DNA from: Ursus arctos
Lineage: Eukaryota > Chordata > Mammalia > Carnivora > Ursidae
NCBI RefSeq assembly: GCF_023065955.2
Contig: NW_026623050.1
Coordinates: 20,232,501-20,296,500, forward strand
Length of the DNA stretch: 64,000 nucleotides
Reading direction: 5' to 3'
The number at the start of each line of letters is the position of its first letter. Position 1 is the first letter of the stretch. Shown here in pieces: positions 45,745 to 58,914 of the stretch. Made by a program: the position numbers and the translations under genes. Below the pieces are notes generated by a model. That model had not been told where the DNA came from and ran no database searches. It saw nothing but the letters and a program-made list of their open reading frames with translations.

Positions 45745-47541
45745 GAAGAATGAAACTGCGTGACCAGAGAGCAAAGTGGTATTGCAGACAGAAACAGGCC
45801 ATTGAAGTGGGGGAAGGGAAAAAGCTGGAGTGGACATAAGATTTTCATGGTGAGTATCAGGTTTTTGGAGGGGAAAGATGATGAGATTGGATTAGGACAG
45901 GTGGAATGTTAAGGGGTCAGCCAAAACACAACACAGAAATGCCTGAAAACCACCTCCATTCCCTAGGGCCCCACATTTATCTCTGTCCTTGGGACAGAGG
46001 CAGGGAGGCCGATGGAGGAATGTCAAAAAAAAGAGGGCCATGACTGTATCCACCACCGAAGAGGGAACACACAAGACCAAGGATCACAGCAGGGATTCTC
46101 AGCCAAACTAAATTACATGGGACATGGTGGGCAGTCCCCGCTGTTCTGACAAAATTTTGTTTGCAGTCCTCTGTTGTAAGGTACTTTTTATCTGGCATGA
46201 GTAAAAGGGCAATGTCAGGAAGAGAGCTGGATGTCACTTTGCCTCCACAGTATTCTCTCCTTTGGGGAGCTGACATTAAGGCACCCACTCAGTTTCAAAG
46301 CTCAGAGCCTTGCCCATCATCAGGCACCACCTATCTAAGCACACGCTGATGAAAACACATACTGACCAGGAGTAATATCATTTTCATTCAGCGTCTTCCT
46401 CTGCCTCTCTTTCTTGGCTTGAAAGAATTACTACTTTTACCACTGATATTAAGAAATTACATGCCAAAGCCCTTCTCTAATTACTTAATGCCAGCGGGTT
46501 TTCAGAGGAGAATTAGCAGAACTAAAGCATATGCCCCCATGTTTTTGTTCTCATTTAAAACAATACCGCTATAAATATGCATGTGCACATCTTCTGCTGT
46601 ACGCTAGCAAGAGTCTCTCTAGAAAATTGCTTCCTAACCTTTTTCCTGCTATTTGTATGACAAGCTGAAGAAATGCTCATGATCAAAGGCAACAGACTTG
46701 GGGGCTCCAGCAATGCCAGACCGACTCACCCACCGTGGGAGAAGAGGCGTTCAGTATCTCGACCCATCTAGACCAATTCAGGGCATACAAAAGAGGAAGC
46801 TCTGCTCTAAGACAGGCACCAAAGAGTGAAATTCCTGGAGCATAGGTACGTACCTGCTCGATTATATAAGATAATGCCAGATAGTTGTCCAAGACAGTTG
46901 TTTTACACGCCCAACTTCACACTTTTACCAAGATCTGGTGTTTGTTGTCAAAATTCTCAAAATGGTAACACATTGTGATCTAAATTAGCGTTTCTCTAAC
47001 TGCTAATGTGGTTAAGCACATTTAATTTGCTGGCCATTCCATTTTTTCTTATGGAAACACACTCATGTCCTTTCCCTATTTTTCTTTTGCGTTATCTTTT
47101 TCTTATGGACACGCAGGAGTTCTTCATAAATTCCAGATACTAGTCCTTTGTCAGTTACAGATGTTGCAAATAGCTGCTTCCTGTTTGTAGTTCATCTTTT
47201 CACTTTTTTAATGGCTCTTAATCTTCAAGTCGCAAAAGAAATCCTTCTTTACCTAAAGTGATAAAGATAGTCTTCTATATTTTCCTAAGTGTGGTGCCTT
47301 TCACATTAAAATCTTTAATCCACTGGAAATTCTTTAAGGTGTATGTAGGGATCCAATTTCATTATTTTTCCCTGAAGGATATCTAATCGTCCTAGTACCA
47401 TTCATTGGAAAAAACTATCCTTTCCCTAGTGATTCACTATGTATGGGCAGATCTGTTTCAGGGCTCTCTCTTTTGTTCCTGGTCATTTTTACTATCCCTG
47501 GGCCAATGTCACAAGGCTTTATTTACTATGACTTCATTATA

Positions 47542-48252
47542 CAGGTCTTCCTCAACTTACAATGGGGTTATGTCCTGATAAACCCATCATAAATTAAAAT
47601 ATCTTTAAGTCAAAAATGCACTAAATACACCTAATCTACGGAACCTCAAAGCTTAGCCTAGGTCACCTTAAAAGTGTTCAGAATACTTACATTAGCCTAT
47701 AGTTGGGCGAAATCATCTAACACAAAGCCTATTTTATAATAAAGTGTTGACTATCTCGTGTAATTGACAGAATACTGCACTGAAAGTGAAAAACAGAGTG
47801 GCTGTCTGGGTACAGAATGGTTTTAAATGCATGAGTTGTTTACCCTGGTGATCATGTGGCCGACTGGGAGCTGAGGCTCACTCTGGCTACCCAGCATCAC
47901 AAAAGAGTACCCCACCAAATTGTTAGACTGGGAAAAGATCAAAATTCAATATTCAAAGTGCAGTTTCAACTGATGCATATTGCTTTCCCACCTCCATCAA
48001 GTCAAAAATTCTTAGGTCAAATCATCATAAGACAGGGGCGCCTGGATGGCACAGCGGTTAAGCGTCTGCCTTCGGCTCAGGGCGTGATCCCGGCGTTATG
48101 GGATCGAGCCCCACATCAGGCTCCTCCGCTATGAGCCTGCTTCTTCCTCTCCCACTTCCCCTGCTTGTGTTCCCTCTCTCACTGGCTATCTCTGTCAAAT
48201 AAATAAATAAAATCTTAAAAAAAAAAAATCATCATAAGACAGGGACTGTCTG
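47542..48252 (+). mobile_element. Tigger-type (pogo/Tc1-mariner) non-autonomous DNA transposon
   Basis: The ends are CAGGTCTTCCTCAACTTAC and, reversed, CAGACAGTCCCTGTCTTATG, flanked by TA at 47540-47541 and 48253-48254. The interior has 'GCCTATTTTATAATAAAGTG' and 'GTGAAAAACAGAGTGGCTGT', typical of a Tigger-derived element. No transposase frame is left. A SINE (48035-48225) sits in its right arm. Confidence 0.87.
48035..48225 (+). repeat. Caniform SINE inside the Tigger element
   Basis: AAATCATCATAAGACA is repeated at 48019-48034 and 48226-48241. Head GGGGCGCCTGGATGGCACAG. Confidence 0.97.
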
Positions 48253-49059
48253 TACAGGGAACTGGTCTTCCCCGACCTTACTGGGGACATTCTTAACGCT
48301 TCATCCTTCCATCTAAGTTCCTTAAAAACCATATGGGGATTTTGATTGGGATTGCATGAAAAATCTATGAATCGAAGGGAGAAGACTGACATATTCATGA
48401 TCTTGAACCTACCTGTGCACGTACAGTTTCTGTCTCTCCATTTATTTAGGTCTTCTTTAATGACTTTTAAAATGTTGTCAATAAATAAATTCTCTTCATA
48501 AAGACTTTGTACATCTTCAGACTTATTGATACTTTATATTTTTGTCACCAATGGGACATCTTTTAAATATACACACATGTCTTCTATTACTTAGTCACAC
48601 TTGTTCTAACAATTTGTTAAATATAGATGAAAAAAATAATTGTATTTTTTTCTTTTCTAATCTTTCTGCTTTTTATTCATATTTCTTATCTTACTGTGCC
48701 AATTAGACCTCCAAAAGTACTTAATAGACAGTGTTGTCTTGATTCTAACATTTCGCTGTTAAGGATAACATTTGCTATAGATTTTTGGTAGCTACTTTTT
48801 GGGGGTTAAGGAAGTTCTCCATCTATTCATTCCTAGTTTTCCAAGAATGAGTATCTGTTTTATCAAATTTTGTTCTGGCTTCTATTGGGAAAATTATGTA
48901 ATTTTTCTCCTTCAGTGTGTTAGTTGACAAGTTTTACATTCATTCTGCCTTTGATCTGTGTAGCTTTCTCGTCTTTTTTCTTCTCTAACCTTCCTAACTT
49001 CTATTCTTGATTTATACTTTCTACCCAAGATTTTTCTTTCAAAGTCACTCTGTTTCTTC

Positions 49060-51240
49060 CTTGTCAGTTCTGATGTGGGGAAGGAGTCATTCATACATAA
49101 CTGAATGAATAAGAAAATGAAATATCTAATAAGTGCCAGGTATTTCAGGTGATTACCCAAAACTAATCTTCAAATGTAACACATTACATTTATATAAGGT
49201 TTTTCTTTTTGGGAGCTAAATAAAAGTTTACTTGAGATGCAGTCTCCTAGAGGCAGAATTATCATAGAAAGTTTTTCGATTGAAATAGTGTTTCACCCCC
49301 TAGAGAAATATCAGAAAGTTATTAAGCTATCTTTTGAATTTTCTTTTCAAAATGATTCTTGGCTTTAAGTACTAAAGCTCAGGCTCCCCCATTATAACAC
49401 CTAGCAATTGGAGGTAACAGATTTAAAAATAGGCAATTTGGAAAGATGCAAAGTGCTGTTTATACCCATTCTGTAATTCAACATTATCAGTGAGAGAGGT
49501 CACCCCATACCTCAAAACCTTGGTTCAGAACCTAAACCCAACCAGCCACAATCATGATCTAATTTGTACAAACAATCCAGAGACAGAGAGAAGAATATAG
49601 GCATTTCCTTTTGTTTAAAGCAGGGTGAACAAATCTGATTTTTGCTATGCTGCATCAAGGGGGTTTATAGCTCTAGAAAAGTCTGGTTCTTTTGTAGGTT
49701 CTGTCTTATAAGGGATTATATGTTTGTTTATTCATTTAATAGGTGAGTACCCACCACACGCTGTACAAGACGATAAAGAAATGCAAATAAGACAGATACA
49801 GCACCTGCCCTCACAGAGTTAACCATCTAACAGAGTTCTTGGACCACTGAAGCAAGATGCCAAGTATGGTGAGTACCTATAGTTGGCATAATGGAAGGAT
49901 CCCCTGAGTTTAACACCTAACCTAGATATGGGTCGGGTGGGTCAGGGGAGCTTTCTAAGAAGTGGATGAGGAGGTTTGGTGACTTGGGATGCAGAAGTTC
50001 TCTAAGTTCTTTGCAGACCTAAACAGTACATGTAAGGCTAGCATTCTCTGGGGAAAACCACTCCATAGCCCAATGGTGTAGATCAGGAGAGGGGAAAAAA
50101 GCTGAAAGATCCATGGACCCCCATCCACACACTCCCCCCATCTGACCCCACTGCCCATAAACATATGCAACCCAGGAAGCTACAATTAAAAAAAGAAAGG
50201 AAGGAAGGGAGGAAGGGAGGAAGGAAGTCAAGATCCTCGTCAGATACTTGGAGAAATGACTGAAGATGAGTATGAAACAGGTTCCTCATCTTTCTCACCT
50301 TAACATCCTCTTGTTATGCTCTAGGCTCTACCCAATCTGCCATCTCCCTCTGCTAATAAAACTGTGAACTCATTACTTTTTAAAAGGTGACAACATCTTA
50401 ATTTTAAAATTAAAGAAGTTGAAACTACATTTCTAACCTCTATAAATTCTAAACTCAAATTATTTAGGATGTACTTAAGGAAAAAAAAAAAAAACAAATT
50501 TGCCAAGTTTTTTCATTGGTCTATGCAATTATCCTAAAATCTGTTTCATTTAATTCTGTTAAGTGCATCTATTTGACCAAGGATGTCAGACAAGGCGTGC
50601 TCTAGAAGTGAAAAAGGGCACTTACACAGAATAGAAATCAGCAAGCAGCTCTGTAACAAAGCTCTAAAATCTTTAGTACTTAGAAAAACAAATTAAACAT
50701 CACAAGAGTATATAGTATTGGAGTCTATATCTGACTCCAAAGGACCTACAGCCACTGCCTGCAGTGAGTAAGTTTTATCATAGCATTAAAAAAAAAAGTG
50801 CATTTTCATTTTGTGAGTTCTACAAACCTTTGATCACTTTTGGTTTTTAAACACTTTTAATAACTAGTAAAGCCTTAAAAATAGATTTTGAGCTAAACAG
50901 AACATTTAAGTTGTTTTAGAGGAAAATAAACTTGGCTCGACTGACAGACGCGAAATGACAAAAATTCTACAGCACAGGAGGATGTCGGGAAGGGTAGTAC
51001 CACGTGGGACGGGTATGGAAAGATTTCTCAAGAAACCTACACCAAATGTCCCTAACGGAAGTTAAATGCAAAATGACATACAAATACCACCCCAAAAGGT
51101 GTTCATAATCTCAAACAAAGTTTGATAAGTAGACTGGCCTATGCCAACGATCAAAAGACACACCAGCAAAGCTTGAAGTCACTGAGGAAGGAGAGCCTGC
51201 TTCTGATGATTCAATTCAGGCACCAGCCTGTAAGCACATC
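49060..51240. other. Mostly unrecognised sequence with an L2-like relic
   Basis: 49730-49850 reads like an L2 3' segment ('AAATAAGACAGATACAGCAC', 'CTGCCCTCACAGAGTTAACC'). A (GGAA)n repeat lies at 50193-50227. Other sequence is not recognised. Confidence 0.45.
50193..50227 (+). repeat. (GGAA)n microsatellite
   Basis: About eight GGAA/GGGA units. Such repeats can bind ETS factors (general knowledge). Confidence 0.9.
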
Positions 51241-52110
51241 AGTTAAAACGTCATGCATTTAACAAACAAGCTTCGAGAACATGCCTGGCACTCGTCACTA
51301 TGTGAAACGCTGAGAACATAGCTCTGGAAGAGCAAGTCTAATAGAAGCGCTCTCTGTGGAAAGGAACAGTGAAGCAAGAACTGTAACAAATACACACACG
51401 ATGCTGGGCAGGTGGGAGGGCTGGGCAGAGAGGGTTAGAAGGAAGACAAGGCGCCCAATAGGCCTGGGGAGGGAATCAGGAAAACGTCACAGAGTAGCAT
51501 CCAAGTCAAGGGCTAAAACTGGCACACCAAGGGACAAGTAATACATGTAAATGGACAGAAAATCACAGAGCTCACAAAGTGATGTGACCAAGGACTTCAC
51601 ATGTCAAATAAGTACCATCCTTTAAAGATAACAGAAACTATCAACAAAATGATCTTTGATGCTAATCTGAAAGGTGGACATAAATGGCATGGAATTAGGT
51701 AAGAGCTGTCTGGCATTCAAAGTATAAAACCCAGACGAGGCTTCCAGCCGTGAGAAGGGAGCAAGTGCTGGGAGACAGCCTGGGAGGGTGGGAGTGGAGT
51801 GAAGACCCTGGCACTTGCAGTGGTGTAAGGGGGAGAAGGGCATGTGCACTTAGGGGGCCGCAGCAGACGGCTAAAGCAGTGCAAGGGCATGGGAGAGGAT
51901 GTAGAGGGGCTATAAAGGTGGGAGAGACTCAGCAACTGAGGCCTGAAAGGACTCCTCTGTAACATAAAAAGTCCGTGTTATCCTCTGGGCAATCGACAGC
52001 CACCGCAGACTTTTATGGAAGAGAGGAACACGAGGTGTGTGCCTTAGAGAGATCTTCCTGGCACACTGTGGATACTGGGAATATACCGCAGAGGGTCAGA
52101 AGGGGATGGG
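51240..52110 (-). repeat. Old LINE-like relic (L2 type, family uncertain)
   Basis: 'GGCACTCGTCACTATGTGAA', 'CACTTGCAGTGGTGTAAGG' and 'CGACAGCCACCGCAGACTTT' resemble the ordered wording of an ancient mammalian repeat, also seen at 62.88-63.47 kb. It is strongly diverged. Confidence 0.45.
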
Positions 52111-52317
52111 AGAGGTGGTGATTTGATTTGGGTCGGTGACAGTGGGAAAGAAGAGGAAAGGAATAATTCAAGGTATATTTAGGAAGTAGAAGAATTAGTA
52201 TAACTTCTTAACTGACTGGTAAAGAAGTTAAAGATAACCAAAACTTTTGGTTTGGCAATGGAATGAATGCTATTGTCATTAACGAAGACAGGAAAAGATG
52301 GCTTGAGATGATTATTA

Positions 52318-52700
52318 TAACCAACACTTAGTGCTTTTCTAAGCCCTTTAAAATACCAACTCATTTAGGGGCACCTGGGTGGCACAGTTGGTGAAATGAC
52401 TCAGGTCATGATCTTAGGGTCGTGAGATGGAGCCCCGAGTCAGGCTCCATGCTCAGCATGGAGTCGGCTTGGGATTCTCTCTCCCTCACCCTCTGCCCCT
52501 CTTGCTTGTGCTCTCTGACATAAATAAATAAATCTTTAAAAGTAAAAAAATACCAACTCATTTAATCCTCATAATAACCATATAAGGGCTCTAATTTTCA
52601 GATGAGAAGACTGATACACAGAAAGGTTAAATAACTTCTCAAGGTCACTCAACCCGCCACCTGTAGAGCCAACATTTGAACCCAGACACATTACTACAAT
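52318..52700 (-). repeat. MIR-type relic interrupted by a SINE
   Basis: 'TTTAATCCTCATAATAACCA', 'TTTTCAGATGAGAAGACTGA' and 'ACATTTGAACCCAGACACA' are the reversed MIR order; the part before the SINE (52318-52367) continues it. Confidence 0.75.
52368..52547 (+). repeat. Carnivore SINE with 17-base target duplication
   Basis: AAATACCAACTCATTTA is repeated at 52351-52367 and 52548-52564. A short internal deletion removes the 'GCGTCTG' segment after the head. Confidence 0.97.
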
Positions 52701-53032
52701 GCTACAGTGTCAGACATGATCAATTAAATGTCCCTTAGACATGCTGGACATCCAGGGAGTTGTGTATAACTGGCATTTGGAAAACAGAACTAGGGTTCAA
52801 AAGCAAACTCAGTGTTAACAACATGGATTTTAGAATTATGAACATAATTGATTTCCTGAGTCCATGGGAGAGATAAGATGACCATTGAGAATGAAGAGAG
52901 ACCCAAGAAGGACACTAGGAAGAGATTTTTTAAAACAATAGTCCACAGTCACCAAAGCACAGAGGTGCCAGTGTAAAGACATCTGGACTCTCTCCTTCTT
53001 GTGAAACAGGGGACCCATTTAATATTTGCCGA

Positions 53033-53759
53033 GTGATATATCTAGCATTCACAGCTAGAGATTCCCTGCTCAGACAACATCAGGGAGAAGAGAAACCTAA
53101 CAGTATGAAATGGAGAAAACAGATGCTCTCAGTTCTTGGAAGGATGATCCGTATCGGTGTTTTGAGCAAAGTGGCTCCTGCCTCGAGAGAATCATCAGTG
53201 ATGCAAACCTCTCTTGAGCAGCACTCTGATCTCACTCGTCAACCCCCGACCCCTCCAACCCCCACGGAACCCGCCACTGCCGAGAGGGCAGGGCCCCGGC
53301 CAAACGCAGCAACTGCAGGAGCACAGAAGCAAGCAGGAAGGCGTCCTCTTGCAAAGACAGTACAAATCAATTATGGCTTCTGCGAAAATCAGCTTTTGTT
53401 TTAAATGGGCTTTCCGTGACTCATTACCTATGAGGTATACTCTGCCTGGAGCTCTAGCTATAAATCGACCAAGTGCAGAGGGCAGAAGAAAGGAGGGATG
53501 GCAAAAAATGAAGAGATCTCAGGAAGCTTCCATCCTAAAAGGAGAAAACGGAACAGAGGGAAGTGGTGAGCATTTCCTCTTTGAGCACTCAGGTACGGAA
53601 GGTCTCGGGAGGGTGGAAACTGGGACAGCGGGGAGGCAGCCTGGGTTCCGAGACCTGCTCACAGGCGCAGGTCTGGGTTGCTATGGTGCCATCCTGCCGG
53701 CCGCAAGGTTTCATCAGCATTTGCTGCCACAGTTCCTGTCTTGCGGGCAGCAGAATTAA
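53033..53759 (+). other. GC-richer stretch with the longest open frames in the window (not called as a gene)
   Basis: Two overlapping plus frames, 53033-53404 (123 codons) and 53214-53759 (181 codons), come from a segment with higher GC. The proteins are low in recognisable motifs and rich in Pro, Arg, Gln and Gly. There is no signal peptide, no known domain and no clear splice context. It could be a regulatory segment or an old repeat. Confidence 0.25.
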
Positions 53760-53959
53760 AAAAAAAAAAAATCATGTGTTTGTATTCTAATGGCTGCTGG
53801 GTCACTGAACACTGTGTCTGGAAAGGACAAGGAGAAAGTCGTAAGAGACAGAGAAAGCCACCAAGATGGGGATAAACTCCTTTGGAATGTATTAAATCCC
53901 ACCTGGACCTTCTATGGACACGATGCCCTCATGAATAAACACTCCTCCCCACGACACTT

Positions 53960-54150
53960 TTTCCTTTTTTTTTCTTTTCTTTTTTTTTTTTTTTTTTTTT
54001 TGAGAGAGAGAGCACAAGTGGGGTGAGGGTCAGAGGGAGAAGCAGACTCCCTGCTGAGCAGGGAGCCCGATGAGGGACTCAATCCCGGGACTCCGGGGTC
54101 ATGACCTGAGCTGAAGGCAGACACATAATGACTGAGCCACCCAGGCACCC
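53960..54150 (-). repeat. Carnivore tRNA-Lys SINE with long T-tract
   Basis: A 22-base uninterrupted T-run (about 53980-54001) after a CT-rich lead, then GAGAGAGAGAGCACAAGTGG, ending in GAGCCACCCAGGCACCCC. Confidence 0.95.
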
Positions 54151-55900
54151 CAAAGTCAACTTTTGATTAATGCTTTCTCCCATAGTGATTTCTGATAATC
54201 AGGGCTCTGGATTTGCTCCTAGGAGAAAAGCCTGAGCTCGCAGCAAATAAAACAAAACGAGGAATTGGTCAGCGCCCCGGAGTGGCAGTCAGGACACTGC
54301 CTTGACTCCAACACTAATCAGCGGCATGCCCTGCGTGTCTGCATCCAAACTCCTTCTTCATCGGAGGACACGCATAGACGGAAGATTAGAAGATAAGACA
54401 TGGGGAGACTCTGCCATCTGCAAGCCAAGGAGAGGGCCTTGGAAGATGCTTCCTCACAATCCTCAGAAGGATCGGACCCTGCCAGCACCTGTCTGCTAGT
54501 GAGGCCACCCAGTTTGTAGAGCTTTGTCATGGCAGTGCTGGCAAACCAGCACGTATCCGGAAGGAGACACAACTGTTCAGTGTACATCAGACCCCATGAG
54601 ACCCAACCCCCAGATCTTTCACTCCTGCGTACTATCACTAAGCATCTATAAAACCTAGGGACCTTTCCTTACGTAACCACAATACTACGACCAAACCTAA
54701 CAAAATTAACAATTCTTTGGAGCCAAATTTAATTCATAGAAGAAATAGTAAAACACATACTTACCTAAAGCTTTCCTCCATTAAAGTTATTAATAATATT
54801 AGAAAACAAAATCCCAATAAGTTTGTATTTTTATGAACTCCTCCGAGAATGAGCAAGACTTAGAGCAATTTAATTCCTTAATCAGCTCTATTCAACATAT
54901 TATCTGAAACTAATGATGTACTAAAAGTTGGCTAATTGAATTTAAATAAAAAAACATTATCTGAGAATAAAAACCTATGTTACTTTATTAAAGTTAAGAA
55001 AGGAAAAATGCAGTCAGTATTCATACCCACTCGACGGCAATGGAAAATGCAATTTTCAAACTACGCCCCAGAAATTTAGCAGGTGTCTCAGAGTCTTTGG
55101 TTTAAAGAAAAAAAAAAAAAACAAAGTTAACATGTGCAGTGGTATTTTATGTTAAATTGCACATATTCTAAGTACATGAAAATTGGCATGGTAGAATTCG
55201 AAACCTCTACAAAAGCATATATATATAAAAACACAAAACCATACCTTGAAGGAGGGAGTATAAGTCGTTGGTTGTTTTTCTAAAACTTCAGAAATGTTGG
55301 TCCCAACACTTCAACAATTAGACAACGTCCAATCACATGTCCTCTTCAAAAAAGTTACTTTTTGTCTATGTTATACAAAGGGAAATGCTAAAGTCAGAAT
55401 CGCCTACTTGGAAAAGTTTTTCAAAAGAGTCTTTTGAAAAGCAGGGCACTCCATCAACTTCCAAAATCAGGCATCTCTGTAAAAACCCACAATCCAGCTA
55501 ATGAGTCTCAGCTGTTCGTCATATGGCCTGCAGACCAGTCAAGTGATTTTGCTCCTTTCAAGCTTACCAAAACCCAATTCCACTGGGCTCTCAGACGACG
55601 GCAGCTGTATTAACCTCTTCTAGTGGTAGAAGACTGGTACTCCAACTCTTTTCCCCCAATCAAGAGTAGAATATTTGTTTTCTTGAGAAAGAATCTTTGA
55701 AAGTATTGCATTCCCCAGGCCCTTAAAGGTTATACTAACAGCGTTTCTTCACAAATGCAATGCCTGATCCAAACAACACAGGAGATCAAATCAAAGTGGC
55801 AGAAGGGACGGGCTAGGTGACTTCCCAGGCCTCTCCTGGCCTCGGACCCAGAAATAAAACTGCCTACCAGGAGGGCCACCCGGATTTCTTGCTGGTATTT
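54151..55900. other. Stretch without recognised elements
   Basis: AT-rich unique sequence. A strong minus-strand splice donor (TTTAG then GTAAGTATGT) lies at 54764-54755 and is listed among the findings. Confidence 0.45.
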
Positions 55901-56384
55901 AAATTCAACACGTCCTGCCCTTGACTTACCCCCTTTGCTCTTCCTTCCAGACCCTGCTCAGACGCCCCTCTTCCTATGTCTTAAGTAACAATCCCAACAC
56001 CCATCCAGCCAGCAACCTGTTGGTCCGCAGCGACTCCTCCCTCTCTTCCCCGCCCACTTCCAACTGGCCACCAAGTTCTAGGGATCTTTCCTCCTCCCAC
56101 CTGTATTCCAGGTTTTTATTATTTCTCATCTGGATGGCTAGGATCATCCACTTACTTAGTTTTCTGGCCTCTCGCCTGGCCCTGCTACTGATCCCTCCTC
56201 CACACCACACCCAAAATGACCTTTCCAAACTGCAAATGGGTGTCCCTCCCTCTCCTCTGCAAAACCTGACTCCCCACAAACTCCATAATGAAATCCCTAC
56301 TCCTTCGACTTCTGCCTTCAGTATCACGGACGATTCCCTGCCCGCTCACTCCAGCCACAAGGACTATTCATAATTCTCTAAAAC

Positions 56385-56567
56385 CAGTGGTTTTCAAAAT
56401 GTGAAATCAGTATCATCAGCATCCCCCGGGACATGGTTAGACATGCACGTCCTTGGCCCACCCCAGGTGTACTGAATCAGAAATCGTCAGGATGGCTACA
56501 GGGTCTGTGTGTTAACAAGCCCACCAAGTGATTCTAATACACACTAAACTGAGAGCCGCTGCTCCAA
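56385..56567 (+). repeat. MER5A-type hAT relic
   Basis: 'CCAGTGGTTTTCAAAATGTG', 'TACTGAATCAGAAATCGTCA' and 'GTGTTAACAAGCCCACCAAG' match MER5A order. Confidence 0.8.
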
Positions 56568-57212
56568 ACCCACCAGGCGAGGTTCATCAAAACACATAGC
56601 CCTTTGGCGCCTTCTGCCAGTAATGCAGTTAGATGCCCTTTCTTCTGTGCTTACTCTTTCCTAGAGCTGGTCAACCCTGTATGGTGACATCCAATTATGT
56701 TGGTTGGTGAATACCTAGAAGACAGGAATTTTATCTTTGGTTCGCTCATCCCACAATCACTTGCTGAGTGTATACCGTCACTGGGACAGATGCTGGGCTC
56801 AAACTAATTAATCTATCCTTTGCCTCTAGGGGAAGCCACCCTACAACTTTGGCAGCTTGATGTGTGACTGAAGACTCAGCCTATCCAATCTATAAAATCT
56901 TATCACCAACCCCAGGAAGTGTGGCCAACCAAAAAAGCCTGAATGCAACCAGTCCGAAATCTCTCATGGCAAATGACATGGAATTTCTGGTTCACATCTG
57001 ATGTTGACTCAGATGAACAGACATGGTTTATAAAGGCGGAGAGGGTGCATTTTCTTGAAAACTTAACTACTCCTCTATATTATCTCACAGCGACCTCTAG
57101 AATTTGGACAATTATAGTATAGTAAGGGAATGTACCAAGATTTTTAAATCCTAGATTAAAATTCATTAAAATTAGCTTATCCTAATTATAGTAGGAGTTG
57201 AGTAAAGTTTCA

Positions 57213-57360
57213 TGGTAGCACTTCTCAATCTTCAGCATGCTTAGGACTCTCAGGGATTTTGGTAAAATGCTAATTCTGATTCTGTAAGTTTCGGTGGGGC
57301 CGTGGTGATATCCATGGTCCTAGTCCTAGAACTACACTTCAAGTAGCATGTAGAAGTAAA
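57213..57360 (+). repeat. MER5/MER20-type hAT relic
   Basis: 'TAGCACTTCTCAATCTTCAG' and 'AATGCTAATTCTGATTCTGT' are recognisable, but the family assignment is loose. Confidence 0.5.
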
Positions 57361-58340
57361 ACTTCCATGTTTCCTAGAACTAGTAGTCTTCGCATTAGAG
57401 CAACACAAACTTTTTTTGACCCCTCCACATTGAAAGCTTTCTAAAGTGTCTTTCCGACTTCAGGATAAAGATGGCGTACTAAACACACACCTTAGTTCTG
57501 CTACCTCCCCCCCAAATCTCATTAACATAACAATAAAACGAGGTGGGGTGTTTTGTTTTGTTTTAGACATGAAGTCACAAGGACAAAGAGAAAGGGAGTG
57601 GAAACAACAGCAACAAAACTTGGAAGCTAGAAAGTAAATGGACACGAGGTAACTGATGAGCCCACCTGGAAAAGACGACGCTTATCTTTCACTGGGGAAA
57701 GCCAAAAAGCAACTCATCACAGAATCTGCAGAAAGGCTCAGGCATTCAGACCCCCAAACACTCCTGGAGGTGAGGGGAGGGTAAAGTCAAGGCTAAAAAT
57801 AGCGGAAGTCGGCTTAGATCCCAATCCTCTCAATACTGAGATGCCTCCACCCCCACCCCCCCACGCCGGAACTTCGCATTCTCCACAGGCAGGTGGTTCA
57901 AATGTTTTCTGGAGAATCCGCCCAGCCCCGGAGAGAAGACCTAAAGACAAAAACAAGCAGCCCAGGACGTACTGATCTAACTAAAACTATGACATAACTT
58001 GAGAGTGGGGGACGGAAATGGATACACGTGTGGTGAGATAGGTGGGGGAAATGAGTTAAAATTCTCCTCTTCCATGGTGAAGTGTCTAGGCATGGGCATT
58101 TAAATAATGCTTAAAACTGAAACTCGACCATAGAAATATCCAGTATGTCATTTAGAGACAAGGGATGTAACTACCAGCAAGAGTCACCTAATTACAAGAA
58201 TTGAAAGCAGTTGTCTCTGCGCAGCAGGAAATGAGCTGGGGGAGGAGACTAATGGTTTTTTGTTAACAGGCCTGTAGCACTATGTCCATGTATAACCTTG
58301 ATAAAATTTTAAAAATAAATTCCTACAAAATACGGTCATA

Positions 58341-58795
58341 CACTCGCCACCGCACCCATGGCTTTGCTTTCCGGGGCTTCAGTACCTGGGGTCAGTAGTG
58401 GTCCGGAAGCGCACGATCGATGACGATTCCTCAGAAGGCCAGCAGCTGCCTAAGGCTGCATCGCAAAGCCTACGTCACTCACATCACTTCAGCTCATCCC
58501 ATAGTAATTTTATCATCTCACATCATCACAAGAAGGATGAGGGCAGCACAATAAGGTATTTGGAGAGAGAGAGACACCACATTCACATAACTTTCATTCG
58601 GTGTATTGTTATAATTGTTCTATTATTAGTTATTGCTGTTAATCTTACTGCACCTAATTTATAAATTAAACTTTATCAGAGGTATGTATGTATAGGAAAA
58701 AATATAGTAGATATAGGGTTTAGTACCACCCACGGTTTCAGGGATCCACTGGGGACTTTGGAACATATGCCCCGCGGATAAGGGGGGAACTACTG
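58341..58795 (-). mobile_element. Second Tigger/MER2-like DNA transposon
   Basis: The right end, reversed, is CAGTAGTTCCCCCCTTATCC and the flanking TA is at 58796-58797 (left TA at 58339-58340). The interior has 'GTTATAATTGTTCTATTATT' and 'CACATCATCACAAGAAGGAT'. The 88-residue open frame at 58398-58664 is a translation of this element. Confidence 0.85.
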
Positions 58796-58914
58796 TAAAA
58801 TGCAATGTCCACGCTTTAATTATTTTTCCTTGGTTGATTCAGGGCATCACAATAAACATCACTAACTTGTGCTACCTCCTCAGCGTCTAGGACCTACGGT
58901 GAAGCAGGATGTGG

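Larger units (their letters stand above)
46955..48945 (-). pseudogene. Antisense L1 ORF2 remnant split by a Tigger element
   Basis: On the minus strand the pieces 46955-47540 and 48255-48945 read as the C-terminal half of an old L1 ORF2. On the plus strand the wording 'GATCCAATTTCATTATTTTT' and 'TACCATTCATTGGAAAAAAC' before the break, and 'CATTTATTTAGGTCTTCTTT' after it, are the reversed ORF2 sequence. It is heavily mutated, with no frame left. Confidence 0.78.

Noticed and set aside
55921..56373. 150-codon Ser/Pro-rich plus frame
   Set aside because: Low-complexity composition in a pyrimidine-rich stretch that resembles an old interspersed repeat; an opposite-strand frame overlaps it equally well.
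58398..58664. 88-codon plus frame with a hydrophobic C-terminus
   Set aside because: It is a translation of the Tigger/MER2-like element.
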